From contig NZ_ATVR01000025.1 of assembly GCF_000420825.1 (NCBI RefSeq), forward strand, positions 1 through 50,907: a stretch of 50,907 nucleotides of DNA, in the 5' to 3' direction. Below the pieces are notes generated by a model, which did no database searches, was not told the DNA's origin, and saw only the letters and a program-made list of their open reading frames with translations. Shown here one piece after another: positions 44,780 to 50,907 of this stretch; the stretch's first letter is position 1; each line of letters opens with the position of its first letter. This DNA is from Butyrivibrio sp. AE2015 (GTDB lineage Bacteria; Bacillota; Clostridia; Lachnospirales; Lachnospiraceae). Made by a program: the position numbers and the translations under genes.

Positions 44780-45730
44780 CTACAGCAAACCATCTTCGCC
44801 AAGCTTCTTGGCTATTCTATCTGAAATAAGTACAAGGAAAAGTCCAATGAGTGACTGGAAAAGACCTACCGCAGTCGCCATAGAGAACTTACCGGTTCCA
44901 AGACCTTTGTTATAGATATAGACAGCAAGCTGATACTGGAAGTCTTTTACCTGTGTATTCTCAAGAGCTGTAAGACGCTCGAGGTTACTTCCCATAACAC
45001 GGCCAAGGTTCATGATAAGCAGTGTAACGATAGTGCTTCTGATACCTGGAAGTGTAATATGCCACATTCTCTGCCATCTGTTGGCGCCATCGATCATGGC
45101 TGCCTCATAAAGCTCTCCGTTAATACCGGTGATAGCTGCCAGATACAGGATTGAGCCCCAGCCCATGCCCTGCCATACACCAATCAGCAGGTATGTTACA
45201 GCCCAGTGCCACTTTTCATTAAGGAATGGTATTCCTTCCTGAATGAATCCACCGTTCATAAGAGCGATGTTCACAAGTCCTGATGCAGGCTTAAACATTG
45301 TAAGCGCTACTGAACCGATGATGGCCCATGAAAGGAAGTGTGGCAGATAAAGTATTGTCTGCGAAACTTTTTTAAATTTCTGGAAACGTAATTCATTTAA
45401 GATAAGCGCCAAAATGATAGGCATTGGAAATCCAACAAGGAGATCTGAAATATTGAATACTATTGAATTTCTAAGTGCTCTGATGAAATCAGCGTCTTTA
45501 AAGATTTTTTGGAACGTGCCAAATCCTACCCATTTGCTTCCTGCATATCCCTTAGCCGGCTTGTAATCCATAAATGCCATTCTAAGTCCTGGGTAAGCAC
45601 CGTAACTAAATACAAAAACTAGAATCAACGGAATAAGCAAAAGTAGGTATAACTGCCAATCGCGTTTAAGTGCATTCTTCCACGATGTGGTTGTCTTTAC
45701 CCCCATGCTTTTGGTGTTACTCTTTTTCAT
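44780..45730 (-). CDS. Sugar ABC transporter permease, LplB type
   Basis: First gene of the uptake operon, 316 aa with six predicted membrane helices and a basic N-terminus. The EAA loop is GELYEAAMIDGANRWQRMWHITLPGIRS. LplB/YteP-type permeases transport complex plant oligosaccharides, including rhamnogalacturonan products in Bacillus (YtePYtcPYtcQ). It works with the LplC-type permease and the lipoprotein downstream. Confidence 0.93.
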   Translation of the reverse strand: MKKSNTKSMGVKTTTSWKNALKRDWQLYLLLLIPLILVFVFSYGAYPGLRMAFMDYKPAKGYAGSKWVGFGTFQKIFKDADFIRALRNSIVFNISDLLVGFPMPIILALILNELRFQKFKKVSQTILYLPHFLSWAIIGSVALTMFKPASGLVNIALMNGGFIQEGIPFLNEKWHWAVTYLLIGVWQGMGWGSILYLAAITGINGELYEAAMIDGANRWQRMWHITLPGIRSTIVTLLIMNLGRVMGSNLERLTALENTQVKDFQYQLAVYIYNKGLGTGKFSMATAVGLFQSLIGLFLVLISDRIAKKLGEDGLL

Positions 45731-45774
45731 ACTATATTGCTCCTCCCCTTTTATAAGTTAAATCCTAAAATAAT

Positions 45775-45830
45775 TTAGATGGTATATCTAATCACTTAGT
45801 CGAAAAAACTTTGCATAAACGACCATTTAT
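45775..45830 (-). promoter_or_regulatory. Control region of the sugar ABC operon
   Basis: The gap between the AraC gene and the permease gene holds an inverted repeat TTAGAT-GGTAT-ATCTAA (45775-45791) and, at about 45818-45824, CGACCAT, which recurs in the same orientation upstream of the GH105 gene (about 46996-47002). No good -35/-10 pair is visible, which fits activator dependence. The assignment to the adjacent AraC regulator is inference. Confidence 0.4.
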
Positions 45831-45923
45831 CATCAACTTTATAGGTCGATATGTTGCATTTTAATAATTGGAAGGAGTAATATTTGTTAATTATTCACAA
45901 ATCAATCTCTTCGATTTTCCGTT

Positions 45924-46883
45924 TTACTTCTTTTCTTCAGAAAGATTCTGTGCCTGCATCCATCCTGTGTACTCAAGAATCGATGCATTATCCACCTTGG
46001 CCATGCGATGCCGCCACTCACTGGGCTGAGTGCCCATTATTTCAGAAAAGTGCCTGTTAAAGCTGGATACAGACCTGAAGCCTACCTGCTCAGATACTGA
46101 AAGGATTGATTCCTCTGTTGTACGCAAAAGAATGCACGACTGCAGTATTCTGGTGGTGTTGAGGTAACTTAGAGGACTTGTGTTCATGATCTCATTGAAC
46201 ACTCTTCTAAAATGAGTCTGACTCAAATGGCACATGTCAGCCAGATCTTCTATAGGAAAATTAACCATATAATTATCCTTTATATAATCCAGCGCAGGTG
46301 CGATAACTATGGCGTTTTCATGAGTTTCCTTATCATCCTGAGTCAGATCTTTATTGTCTGAATAAATCCTCATCATCTTCATGAAAAGAGATAACATCAG
46401 TCCCTTAACTGATAGCTGATAATTCATCCTTTTGTGGCTCAATTCCTCGATTATCTCAGTTATAAGGAAATAGATATCAGGATAATCCTTGCGATTTATT
46501 ATCATTTGAAAGTTCTGCATCATGTCTTCAAAGATATTTGCATAAGGCGAAGCTCCGCCAAAGTCGCCTTTCAGCAGCTCTGCGGGCTCAAGGAATATAT
46601 ATGACCAAAGACTCGCTTCACCCTTATTACTATAAGTGGTGTGCGGAACATTGCGCGAAATGAAGGTCATATCACCTGCCTTAAACTGAACAGGCCTATT
46701 GTCAAATTCGATTACTCCGCTGTCCGAATGACATACTCCTATTTCAAGGCAATTGTGAAAATGCAGTTTTCCAGACTTTACGTCTGAAATATGCCATCTG
46801 TCCCCAGATAAAAGAAGTATCGGAAAATTCAAAGGAAGCTCATAATTTCTGTATTCTATGACTGTTTTCTTTGGTTTAGACAT
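45924..46883 (-). CDS. AraC family transcriptional regulator
   Basis: A probable sugar-responsive regulator of the flanking transporter and GH105/GH112 genes. The N-terminal cupin sensor (about 20-110) has LHFHNCLEIGVCHSDSGVIEF and FKAGDMTFISRNVPHTTY. The C-terminal double helix-turn-helix is at about 205-302, with IEDLADMCHLSQTHFRRVFNEIMNTSPLSYLNTTRI and ILSVSEQVGFRSVSSFNRHFSEIMGTQPSEWR. It is divergent from the GH105 gene. The length of 319 aa is normal. Confidence 0.92.
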   Translation of the reverse strand: MSKPKKTVIEYRNYELPLNFPILLLSGDRWHISDVKSGKLHFHNCLEIGVCHSDSGVIEFDNRPVQFKAGDMTFISRNVPHTTYSNKGEASLWSYIFLEPAELLKGDFGGASPYANIFEDMMQNFQMIINRKDYPDIYFLITEIIEELSHKRMNYQLSVKGLMLSLFMKMMRIYSDNKDLTQDDKETHENAIVIAPALDYIKDNYMVNFPIEDLADMCHLSQTHFRRVFNEIMNTSPLSYLNTTRILQSCILLRTTEESILSVSEQVGFRSVSSFNRHFSEIMGTQPSEWRHRMAKVDNASILEYTGWMQAQNLSEEKK

Positions 46884-46985
46884 TCTTTTGCCCTCTTTTT
46901 CAGATGTTAAAATATCGTCTATTTCATATATTCACTTATTCTATATCAAATAGTTGAAATTGCATAGTTTTTTTATTTACTTGAA

Positions 46986-47014
46986 TAGACTTTTCGACCA
47001 TCCCAATCTATAAT
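46986..47014 (+). promoter_or_regulatory. GH105 promoter
   Basis: A perfect TATAAT lies at 47009-47014. The hexamer 17 bp upstream (TAGACT) is a poor -35, and TTTTCGACCAT overlaps the spacer. This layout is expected for a promoter that needs an activator such as the adjacent AraC protein. Confidence 0.5.
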
Positions 47015-47055
47015 TTGCTCAAAATACTATTATCTTGGGATAAAAAGAGGGCACT

Positions 47056-48105
47056 ATGGCAAATCTAATTTATGACAAAAAAGAAATTGAGAAAGCTATT
47101 GACCAGATCGTAAAAAGAACAATGAGAATGGACCTTACATGGGACTGGCCTGGTGGAGTAGCATATTATGGCGTTTGCGAGGCATATCTTGCTACTGAAA
47201 AAACGGAATATATCGAAATGCTCAAAGAAAGAATTGATGAGTACATTGAACTTGGCCTTCCATCATGGACCGTTAACACATGCGCTATGGGCCATGCAAT
47301 GCTTACTCTTTACGAATATTCAGGAGATGAAAAATATCTCGATATAGCCAAAAGCAAAATCGACTATCTGGAAAAAGATGCTCTTCGCTTTGGAGACAAT
47401 GTCCTCCAGCACACCGTTTCAGTTAATAACGATTTCCCTGAGCAGTGCTGGGCAGATACTTTATTTATGGCTGCATTCTTCCTTTTAAGAGCCGGAGTTC
47501 TTTTAAAAGATGAAAAGCTTATAGATGATGCTCTTAATCAGTACTACTGGCACATCAAATATCTTCAGGATCCTGCATCAGGTCTTTTCTATCATGGTTA
47601 CAATAACATCACCAAAGACCATATGTCTGGATTTTATTGGGGACGTGCTAATGCCTGGGCCGCATACACTATGTCAGAAGTCGGACGCGTTCTTCCAGAG
47701 TGCTATCTGTATCCAAAATTCCTTGATATCGTTGGTTCTCTTAACGAACAGCTTGCTTCAATCAAACTTTTACAGACAGAGAATGGTCTTTTCAGAACTA
47801 TTCTTGATGACCCTGATTCATATGAGGAAATATCAGCTTCCTGCGGAATCGCAGCAGCAATGATCAACAAAGGAAATCCTCTTCACATCAAATACATCAA
47901 CAAAGCTACCAAGGGCATACTTGAGAACATCTCTGAAGATGGAAGAGTCCTCAATGTTTCAGGTGGTACTGCTGTCATGAAAGACAGAGATGGCTACAGA
48001 AACATCTCAAGGGACTGGATCCAGGGTTGGGGACAGGGTCTTGCACTGGCCTACTTATCAGGAGTTTTAAATTACGACAAGGTAAGAAGCGATGGCGCGC
48101 TTTAA
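47056..48105 (+). CDS. Unsaturated rhamnogalacturonyl hydrolase, GH105
   Basis: It hydrolyses the 4,5-unsaturated galacturonyl residue left by rhamnogalacturonan lyases, as Bacillus YteR does. The alpha/alpha-barrel features are clear: WDWPGGVAYYGV near the start, the catalytic Asp134 in QCWADTLFMAA, HGYNN and WGRANAWAAYTM, and the closing RDWIQGWGQGLALAYL. No signal peptide is present, so it acts in the cytoplasm on imported oligosaccharides. At 349 aa it is slightly shorter than YteR (373). The tail of the gene overlaps one possible start of the GH112 gene. Confidence 0.94.
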   Translation: MANLIYDKKEIEKAIDQIVKRTMRMDLTWDWPGGVAYYGVCEAYLATEKTEYIEMLKERIDEYIELGLPSWTVNTCAMGHAMLTLYEYSGDEKYLDIAKSKIDYLEKDALRFGDNVLQHTVSVNNDFPEQCWADTLFMAAFFLLRAGVLLKDEKLIDDALNQYYWHIKYLQDPASGLFYHGYNNITKDHMSGFYWGRANAWAAYTMSEVGRVLPECYLYPKFLDIVGSLNEQLASIKLLQTENGLFRTILDDPDSYEEISASCGIAAAMINKGNPLHIKYINKATKGILENISEDGRVLNVSGGTAVMKDRDGYRNISRDWIQGWGQGLALAYLSGVLNYDKVRSDGAL

Positions 48106-48133
48106 TCAACATAAACACTTGGGGGACAAACCA

Positions 48134-50302
48134 ATGGATTCACAAAATAGTCAAACTAAGGGAGGGTTCACTCTCCCAGGAGAATCAGGATACGAGAAAC
48201 TCACTCTTGATCTGGCACAAAAATGGGGAGCAGATGTAATCAGAGATAGTGACGGAACTGTTTTATCAGATGAAATCCTTAATTCCGGATATGGCATCTA
48301 CTCTACCATCTGCATAATCAGAGATCATAATGCATGGGCAAAAGAAAACATGGACAAGCTTCAGCAGACATTCTTAATGACACAGCCTAAAATTGCTGAA
48401 GATTCTTACCTGACTTTTCATTTGCTGGATGATTTTTTTGATGAACAGTTCATGGTTAATGACAGCAAGGCTTCCATGAAGTATTGGCAGGTATTTGACA
48501 GAACTACTAATCAGGAAGTCAGCAGCAGTTTCTGGACCTACGAAAAAGAAGCAGGAAATGTCATAGTTAACAATGTTATTCCCTGGCACAGATATACTGT
48601 AAGTTTCCTGGCTTATCGTATATGGGAAGAAATTTCCATGTACAACCACACAACAAATAACTGGGACAAAGAGCATCTTATGCAGATTGATCCCATTTAT
48701 CCTGAAACACAGGAATATATGCTCACATGGCTTCGCAACTGGTGCGAAACTCATCCTGCTACTACGGTAGTAAGATTCACTTCAATGTTTTACAACTTTG
48801 TCTGGATCTGGGGTAGCAGCACCCGCAATCGTAATCTCTTTACTGACTGGGGTTCATACGATTTCACTGTCAGCCCAAAAATGCTTGATGCATTTGCAGA
48901 TAAGTATGGCTATAAACTTACCGCTGAAGATTTCATTAACAGAGGCAATCTTCACGTAACACATATGCCACCTGTAAAAACACAGCTTGATTACATGGAC
49001 TTCGTAAATTCTTTCGTAGTATCTTTTGGAAGAAAGCTTGTAGATATTGTTCATGAATATGGCAAAAAAGCTTATGTATTCTACGACGACAGCTGGGTTG
49101 GTGTTGAGCCATACAGCAAGAGATTTAAAGATTTTAATTTTGATGGTCTGATAAAATGCGTATTTTCCGGTTATGAGGTTAGACTCTGCGCTGGTGCGGA
49201 TATAGGAACTCACGAGCTGAGATTCCATCCATACCTCTTCCCTGTTGGACTTGGCGGTCTTCCAACCTTCGCTCCCGGCGGAGATCCAACAAGAGATGCA
49301 AAAGAGTACTGGAATCATACAAGAAGAGCTTTACTTCGCGCAAAAATCGATCGTATCGGACTTGGTGGTTACTTACATCTTGTTCAGGATTATCCTGACT
49401 TTGTCGATTATATCGCAAAAATATCAGATGAATTCAGAACAATCAGAGATCTTCATGAGTCAGGCTCACCTTATACACTAGATATCAATGTAGCTGTTCT
49501 TCACAGCTGGGGAAGCCTTAGAAGCTGGACTTTAAGCGGCCACTTCCATGAAACATACATGAATGATCTTATTCATATCAATGAAGCTTTATCAGGACTT
49601 CCTGTAAACGTATCATTTATAAACTTTAACGATGTTAAAACAACTGATTTGTCTAAATACCAAATTATCATCAATGCCGGCGCTGCAGGTACAGCATGGA
49701 GCGGCGGAGATAATTGGAGAGATCCTGCGGTTGAAGAAATACTAACAAAGTGGGTATATGAGGGTGGAACGTTTATTGGTGTCAATGAGCCTTCAGCTGT
49801 AGAGGGCTTTGACGCCGCATTTAAGATGTCCTCCGTCCTTGGTGTAGACAAAGATACCGCTGCAAGAGTTTGCCATGGTAAATGGTCATATGAAGTCTCA
49901 GATGTTAAAGATTTGATTCCTGAAGGAAGTAATATCCCTGAAAGAGCTCACGTTCATCTTACAGACGGAAATGCAACAGTCCTGGCTGACAAAAATGGTA
50001 ATCCACTCTTCACCTGCAATAACTTTGGAAAAGGAAAAGGTATCTACCTTTCAACATTTGAAACAACAACCTTAAACAACAGATTACTGTTTAATATCCT
50101 TTTATTTGCAACCAATAAGCCATTAAAGCAGAACTATATTACTGATAATCCAGCAACAGAATGTGCTTATTTCCCTGCTAACAAGAAGTTGATCGTAATA
50201 AACAACTCCGACTCAGTACAATCAACTACAGTAGCAACTGAGTTCGGAAATAAATCCTTCAACGATATAGCTCCATTTGATACTGTGATCGTTGAATTAT
50301 AA
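48134..50302 (+). CDS. GH112 phosphorylase (galactosyl-rhamnose or lacto-N-biose type)
   Basis: GH112 enzymes phosphorolyse beta-galactosides, giving galactose 1-phosphate; members act on galacto-N-biose/lacto-N-biose or on D-galactosyl-beta-1,4-L-rhamnose. The family start FTLPGESGYEKLTLDLAQKWGADVIRDSDGT, the barrel, and the catalytic acid region YDDSWVGVEPY (Asp near 319) are intact. The linkage to GH105 favours galactosyl-rhamnose, which remains after the unsaturated uronyl unit is removed from galactan-substituted rhamnogalacturonan-I. I prefer the ATG at 48134 (722 aa), with GGGGG eight bases upstream. An ATG at 48092 inside the GH105 tail is possible and would add 14 residues. The enzyme is cytoplasmic. 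Confidence 0.9.
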   Translation: MDSQNSQTKGGFTLPGESGYEKLTLDLAQKWGADVIRDSDGTVLSDEILNSGYGIYSTICIIRDHNAWAKENMDKLQQTFLMTQPKIAEDSYLTFHLLDDFFDEQFMVNDSKASMKYWQVFDRTTNQEVSSSFWTYEKEAGNVIVNNVIPWHRYTVSFLAYRIWEEISMYNHTTNNWDKEHLMQIDPIYPETQEYMLTWLRNWCETHPATTVVRFTSMFYNFVWIWGSSTRNRNLFTDWGSYDFTVSPKMLDAFADKYGYKLTAEDFINRGNLHVTHMPPVKTQLDYMDFVNSFVVSFGRKLVDIVHEYGKKAYVFYDDSWVGVEPYSKRFKDFNFDGLIKCVFSGYEVRLCAGADIGTHELRFHPYLFPVGLGGLPTFAPGGDPTRDAKEYWNHTRRALLRAKIDRIGLGGYLHLVQDYPDFVDYIAKISDEFRTIRDLHESGSPYTLDINVAVLHSWGSLRSWTLSGHFHETYMNDLIHINEALSGLPVNVSFINFNDVKTTDLSKYQIIINAGAAGTAWSGGDNWRDPAVEEILTKWVYEGGTFIGVNEPSAVEGFDAAFKMSSVLGVDKDTAARVCHGKWSYEVSDVKDLIPEGSNIPERAHVHLTDGNATVLADKNGNPLFTCNNFGKGKGIYLSTFETTTLNNRLLFNILLFATNKPLKQNYITDNPATECAYFPANKKLIVINNSDSVQSTTVATEFGNKSFNDIAPFDTVIVEL

Positions 50303-50337
50303 TTCAGCAATTCTCTCTTCCTAATATAGTTTGTGTT

Positions 50338-50371
50338 GAAATAGCGATGGTCGTAAGATCATCGCTATTTC
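50338..50371 (+). terminator. Hairpin after the GH112 gene
   Basis: A perfect 12-bp stem, GAAATAGCGATG with CATCGCTATTTC, 35 bp behind the GH112 stop. The T run after it is weak, so it may protect the mRNA end while the next hairpin terminates. Confidence 0.65.
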
Positions 50372-50383
50372 TAATAGCACAAA

Positions 50384-50414
50384 AAAACCAATAAGCAAAA
50401 ACTTATTGGTTTTT
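50384..50414. terminator. Bidirectional terminator between GH112 gene and tRNAs
   Basis: AAAAACCAATAAG pairs with CTTATTGGTTTTT (50402-50414). A and T runs flank both sides, so it can end both the GH112 transcript and the minus-strand tRNA transcript, five bases beyond tRNA-Cys. Confidence 0.85.
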
Positions 50415-50418
50415 CTAG

Positions 50419-50489
50419 AGGTGACAGGCGGATTTGAACCGTCGATCAGGGTGTTGCAGACCCACGCCTTACCACTTGGCTATGTCACC
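50419..50489 (-). tRNA. tRNA-Cys (GCA)
   Basis: The minus strand folds into a cloverleaf of 71 nt: acceptor stem GGTGACA with TGTCACC, D arm with AAGTGGT, anticodon loop CTGCAAC with anticodon GCA, and T arm with GGTTCAAATCC. The discriminator is U, as in tRNA-Cys. CCA is not encoded. Confidence 0.93.
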
Positions 50490-50502
50490 ATATTCATTTG
50501 AA

Positions 50503-50574
50503 TGACTCCGACGAGAATCGAACTCGTGTTACCGCCGTGAAAGGGCGATGTCTTGACCGCTTGACCACGGAGCC
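50503..50574 (-). tRNA. tRNA-Glu (TTC)
   Basis: The minus strand has acceptor stem GGCTCCG with CGGAGTC, D arm GTCAAGCGGTCAAGAC, anticodon loop CTTTCAC with anticodon TTC, and T loop GTTCGATTC. It is 72 nt with discriminator A and no encoded CCA. Confidence 0.95.
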
Positions 50575-50585
50575 ATATGCTTTGC

Positions 50586-50640
50586 AACCGTGCTACGGTG
50601 CTTTGTGCTTTTCGCTCTGCCCACTCTACTAACTTAGTAG
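50586..50640. repeat. Short hairpins in the tRNA spacer
   Basis: Between tRNA-Glu and tRNA-Asn there are, besides the two 31-nt hairpins, ACCGT-GCT-ACGGT (about 50588-50600) and a perfect CTACTAA-C-TTAGTAG (about 50625-50640). The second has the arms of the 31-nt family (ACTA with TAGT) but no loop. It might be a reduced copy. Confidence 0.4.
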
Positions 50641-50666
50641 CGGTGCAGACTCTAACTCCGGCTGCC

Positions 50667-50697
50667 TCACTAGGTTCGGAAATACCTCACCAAGTGA
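50667..50697 (-). repeat. 31-nt covarying hairpin, copy 2
   Basis: Plus-strand arms TCACTAGGT and ACCAAGTGA enclose the 13-nt loop TCGGAAATACCTC. The sixth stem position is again an A.A mismatch and all others pair. On the minus strand, which carries the tRNA genes, the loop contains GAGGT. It lies in the spacer of the tRNA transcript. Confidence 0.7.
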
Positions 50698-50710
50698 TCA
50701 TCCAGGCTAC

Positions 50711-50741
50711 GTACTAAGCTCGATAAGACCTCGCTAAGTAC
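50711..50741 (-). repeat. 31-nt covarying hairpin, copy 3
   Basis: Plus-strand arms GTACTAAGC and GCTAAGTAC enclose the 13-nt loop TCGATAAGACCTC, with the same A.A mismatch. It lies 13 bp from copy 2 and ends five bases from the 3' end of tRNA-Asn. Confidence 0.7.
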
Positions 50742-50746
50742 TATCG

Positions 50747-50819
50747 CTCCCCCTGTCGGACTCGAACCAACGACACTTCGGTTAACAGCCGAATGCTCTA
50801 CCGACTGAGCTAAGGAGGA
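50747..50819 (-). tRNA. tRNA-Asn (GTT)
   Basis: The minus strand gives 73 nt: acceptor stem TCCTCCT with AGGGGGA, D arm AGCTCAGTCGGTAGAGCA, anticodon loop CTGTTAA with anticodon GTT, and T loop GGTTCGAGTCC. The discriminator is G and CCA is not encoded. Confidence 0.96.
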
Positions 50820-50844
50820 TTATAAGATACCTTATATACAAAAT

Positions 50845-50862
50845 ACCATGCTTCTGCATGGT
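50845..50862. terminator. Hairpin upstream of the tRNA group
   Basis: ACCATGC-TTCT-GCATGGT is a perfect 7-bp stem followed by T-rich sequence in both directions (CTTTCAT on plus, ATTTTGT on minus). On the minus strand it lies between whatever precedes the window edge and tRNA-Asn. Confidence 0.6.
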
Positions 50863-50907
50863 CTTTCATATCTCTTGTACCTTCAAAACCGAACACTGAT
50901 CTATCTA

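Noticed and set aside
50575..50746. A pseudo-tRNA or additional tRNA in the tRNA spacer
   Set aside because: The stems do not form a cloverleaf and no T-loop GTTCRA box is in the right place; the stretch is made of separate hairpins.
1..50907. CRISPR array, prophage, transposase or integrase genes
   Set aside because: No regularly spaced repeats and no such proteins in any frame.

Overview
The window reads as chromosome from an anaerobic member of the Lachnospiraceae, most like Butyrivibrio or Pseudobutyrivibrio. The evidence is moderately low GC, Gram-positive ribosome binding sites (AAAGGAGG), SpoVG, MecA and GdpP, a single-chain pyruvate:ferredoxin oxidoreductase opposite a 2[4Fe-4S] ferredoxin, GlgC/GlgD glycogen enzymes, and a pectin (rhamnogalacturonan-I) sugar locus. 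I see no phage, transposase, CRISPR array or plasmid gene. The genus is inferred from gene content, not from a search.

Layout. 1-230: large imperfect palindrome behind mfd. 233-7261 (minus): mfd, pth, spoVG, glgD, glgC. 7522-12723 (plus): murC, then the replication-initiation genes dnaD-like and dnaC/dnaI-like with prs, preceded by a tandem row of DnaA-box-like 9-mers. 12867-20282 (minus): an envelope protein of 853 aa, lacZ, a stand-alone FakA-like domain, a LUD protein and a HAD phosphatase. 20336-20827 (plus): DUF402 protein. 20821-26434 (minus): GH18-like hydrolase, threonylcarbamoyl-AMP synthase, rpiB, upp, dCMP deaminase and a coiled-coil SleB-type wall hydrolase. 26435-27108: gene-free regulatory stretch before mecA. 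27977-32013: PFOR and ferredoxin, divergent. 32062-35908 (minus): gdpP, rplI, dnaB. 36049-39630 (minus): a two-subunit ABC transporter behind a promoter with a palindromic operator. 39849-40889 (minus): rpsF-ssb-rpsR. 41062-41820: sirtuin. 41917-50302: sugar-uptake operon without an ATPase (two permeases plus binding lipoprotein), an AraC regulator, and divergent GH105 and GH112 genes. 50419-50819: tRNA-Asn, -Glu and -Cys on the minus strand.

Function. Most genes are conserved housekeeping. The locus at 41917-50302 makes a coherent pathway: import of unsaturated rhamnogalacturonan oligosaccharides, removal of the 4,5-unsaturated galacturonyl residue by GH105, and phosphorolysis of the galactosyl-rhamnose by GH112. 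Galactose-1-phosphate can then enter glycolysis and pyruvate is oxidised by PFOR with the small ferredoxin as likely acceptor.

The most unusual observation is a family of three 31-nt hairpins (43798-43828, 50667-50697, 50711-50741). They share a 13-nt loop and a central A.A mismatch, while five of the stem base pairs change by compensating substitutions. In the transcribed (minus) strand each loop shows GAGGU, the Shine-Dalgarno core. One copy lies just after a stop codon inside the ABC operon and two lie between tRNA genes. Other points of note are the DnaA-box row, CiaR-type direct repeats and an orphan promoter with an operator upstream of mecA, and a 9-bp direct repeat bracketing a structured spacer between dnaD and dnaC.
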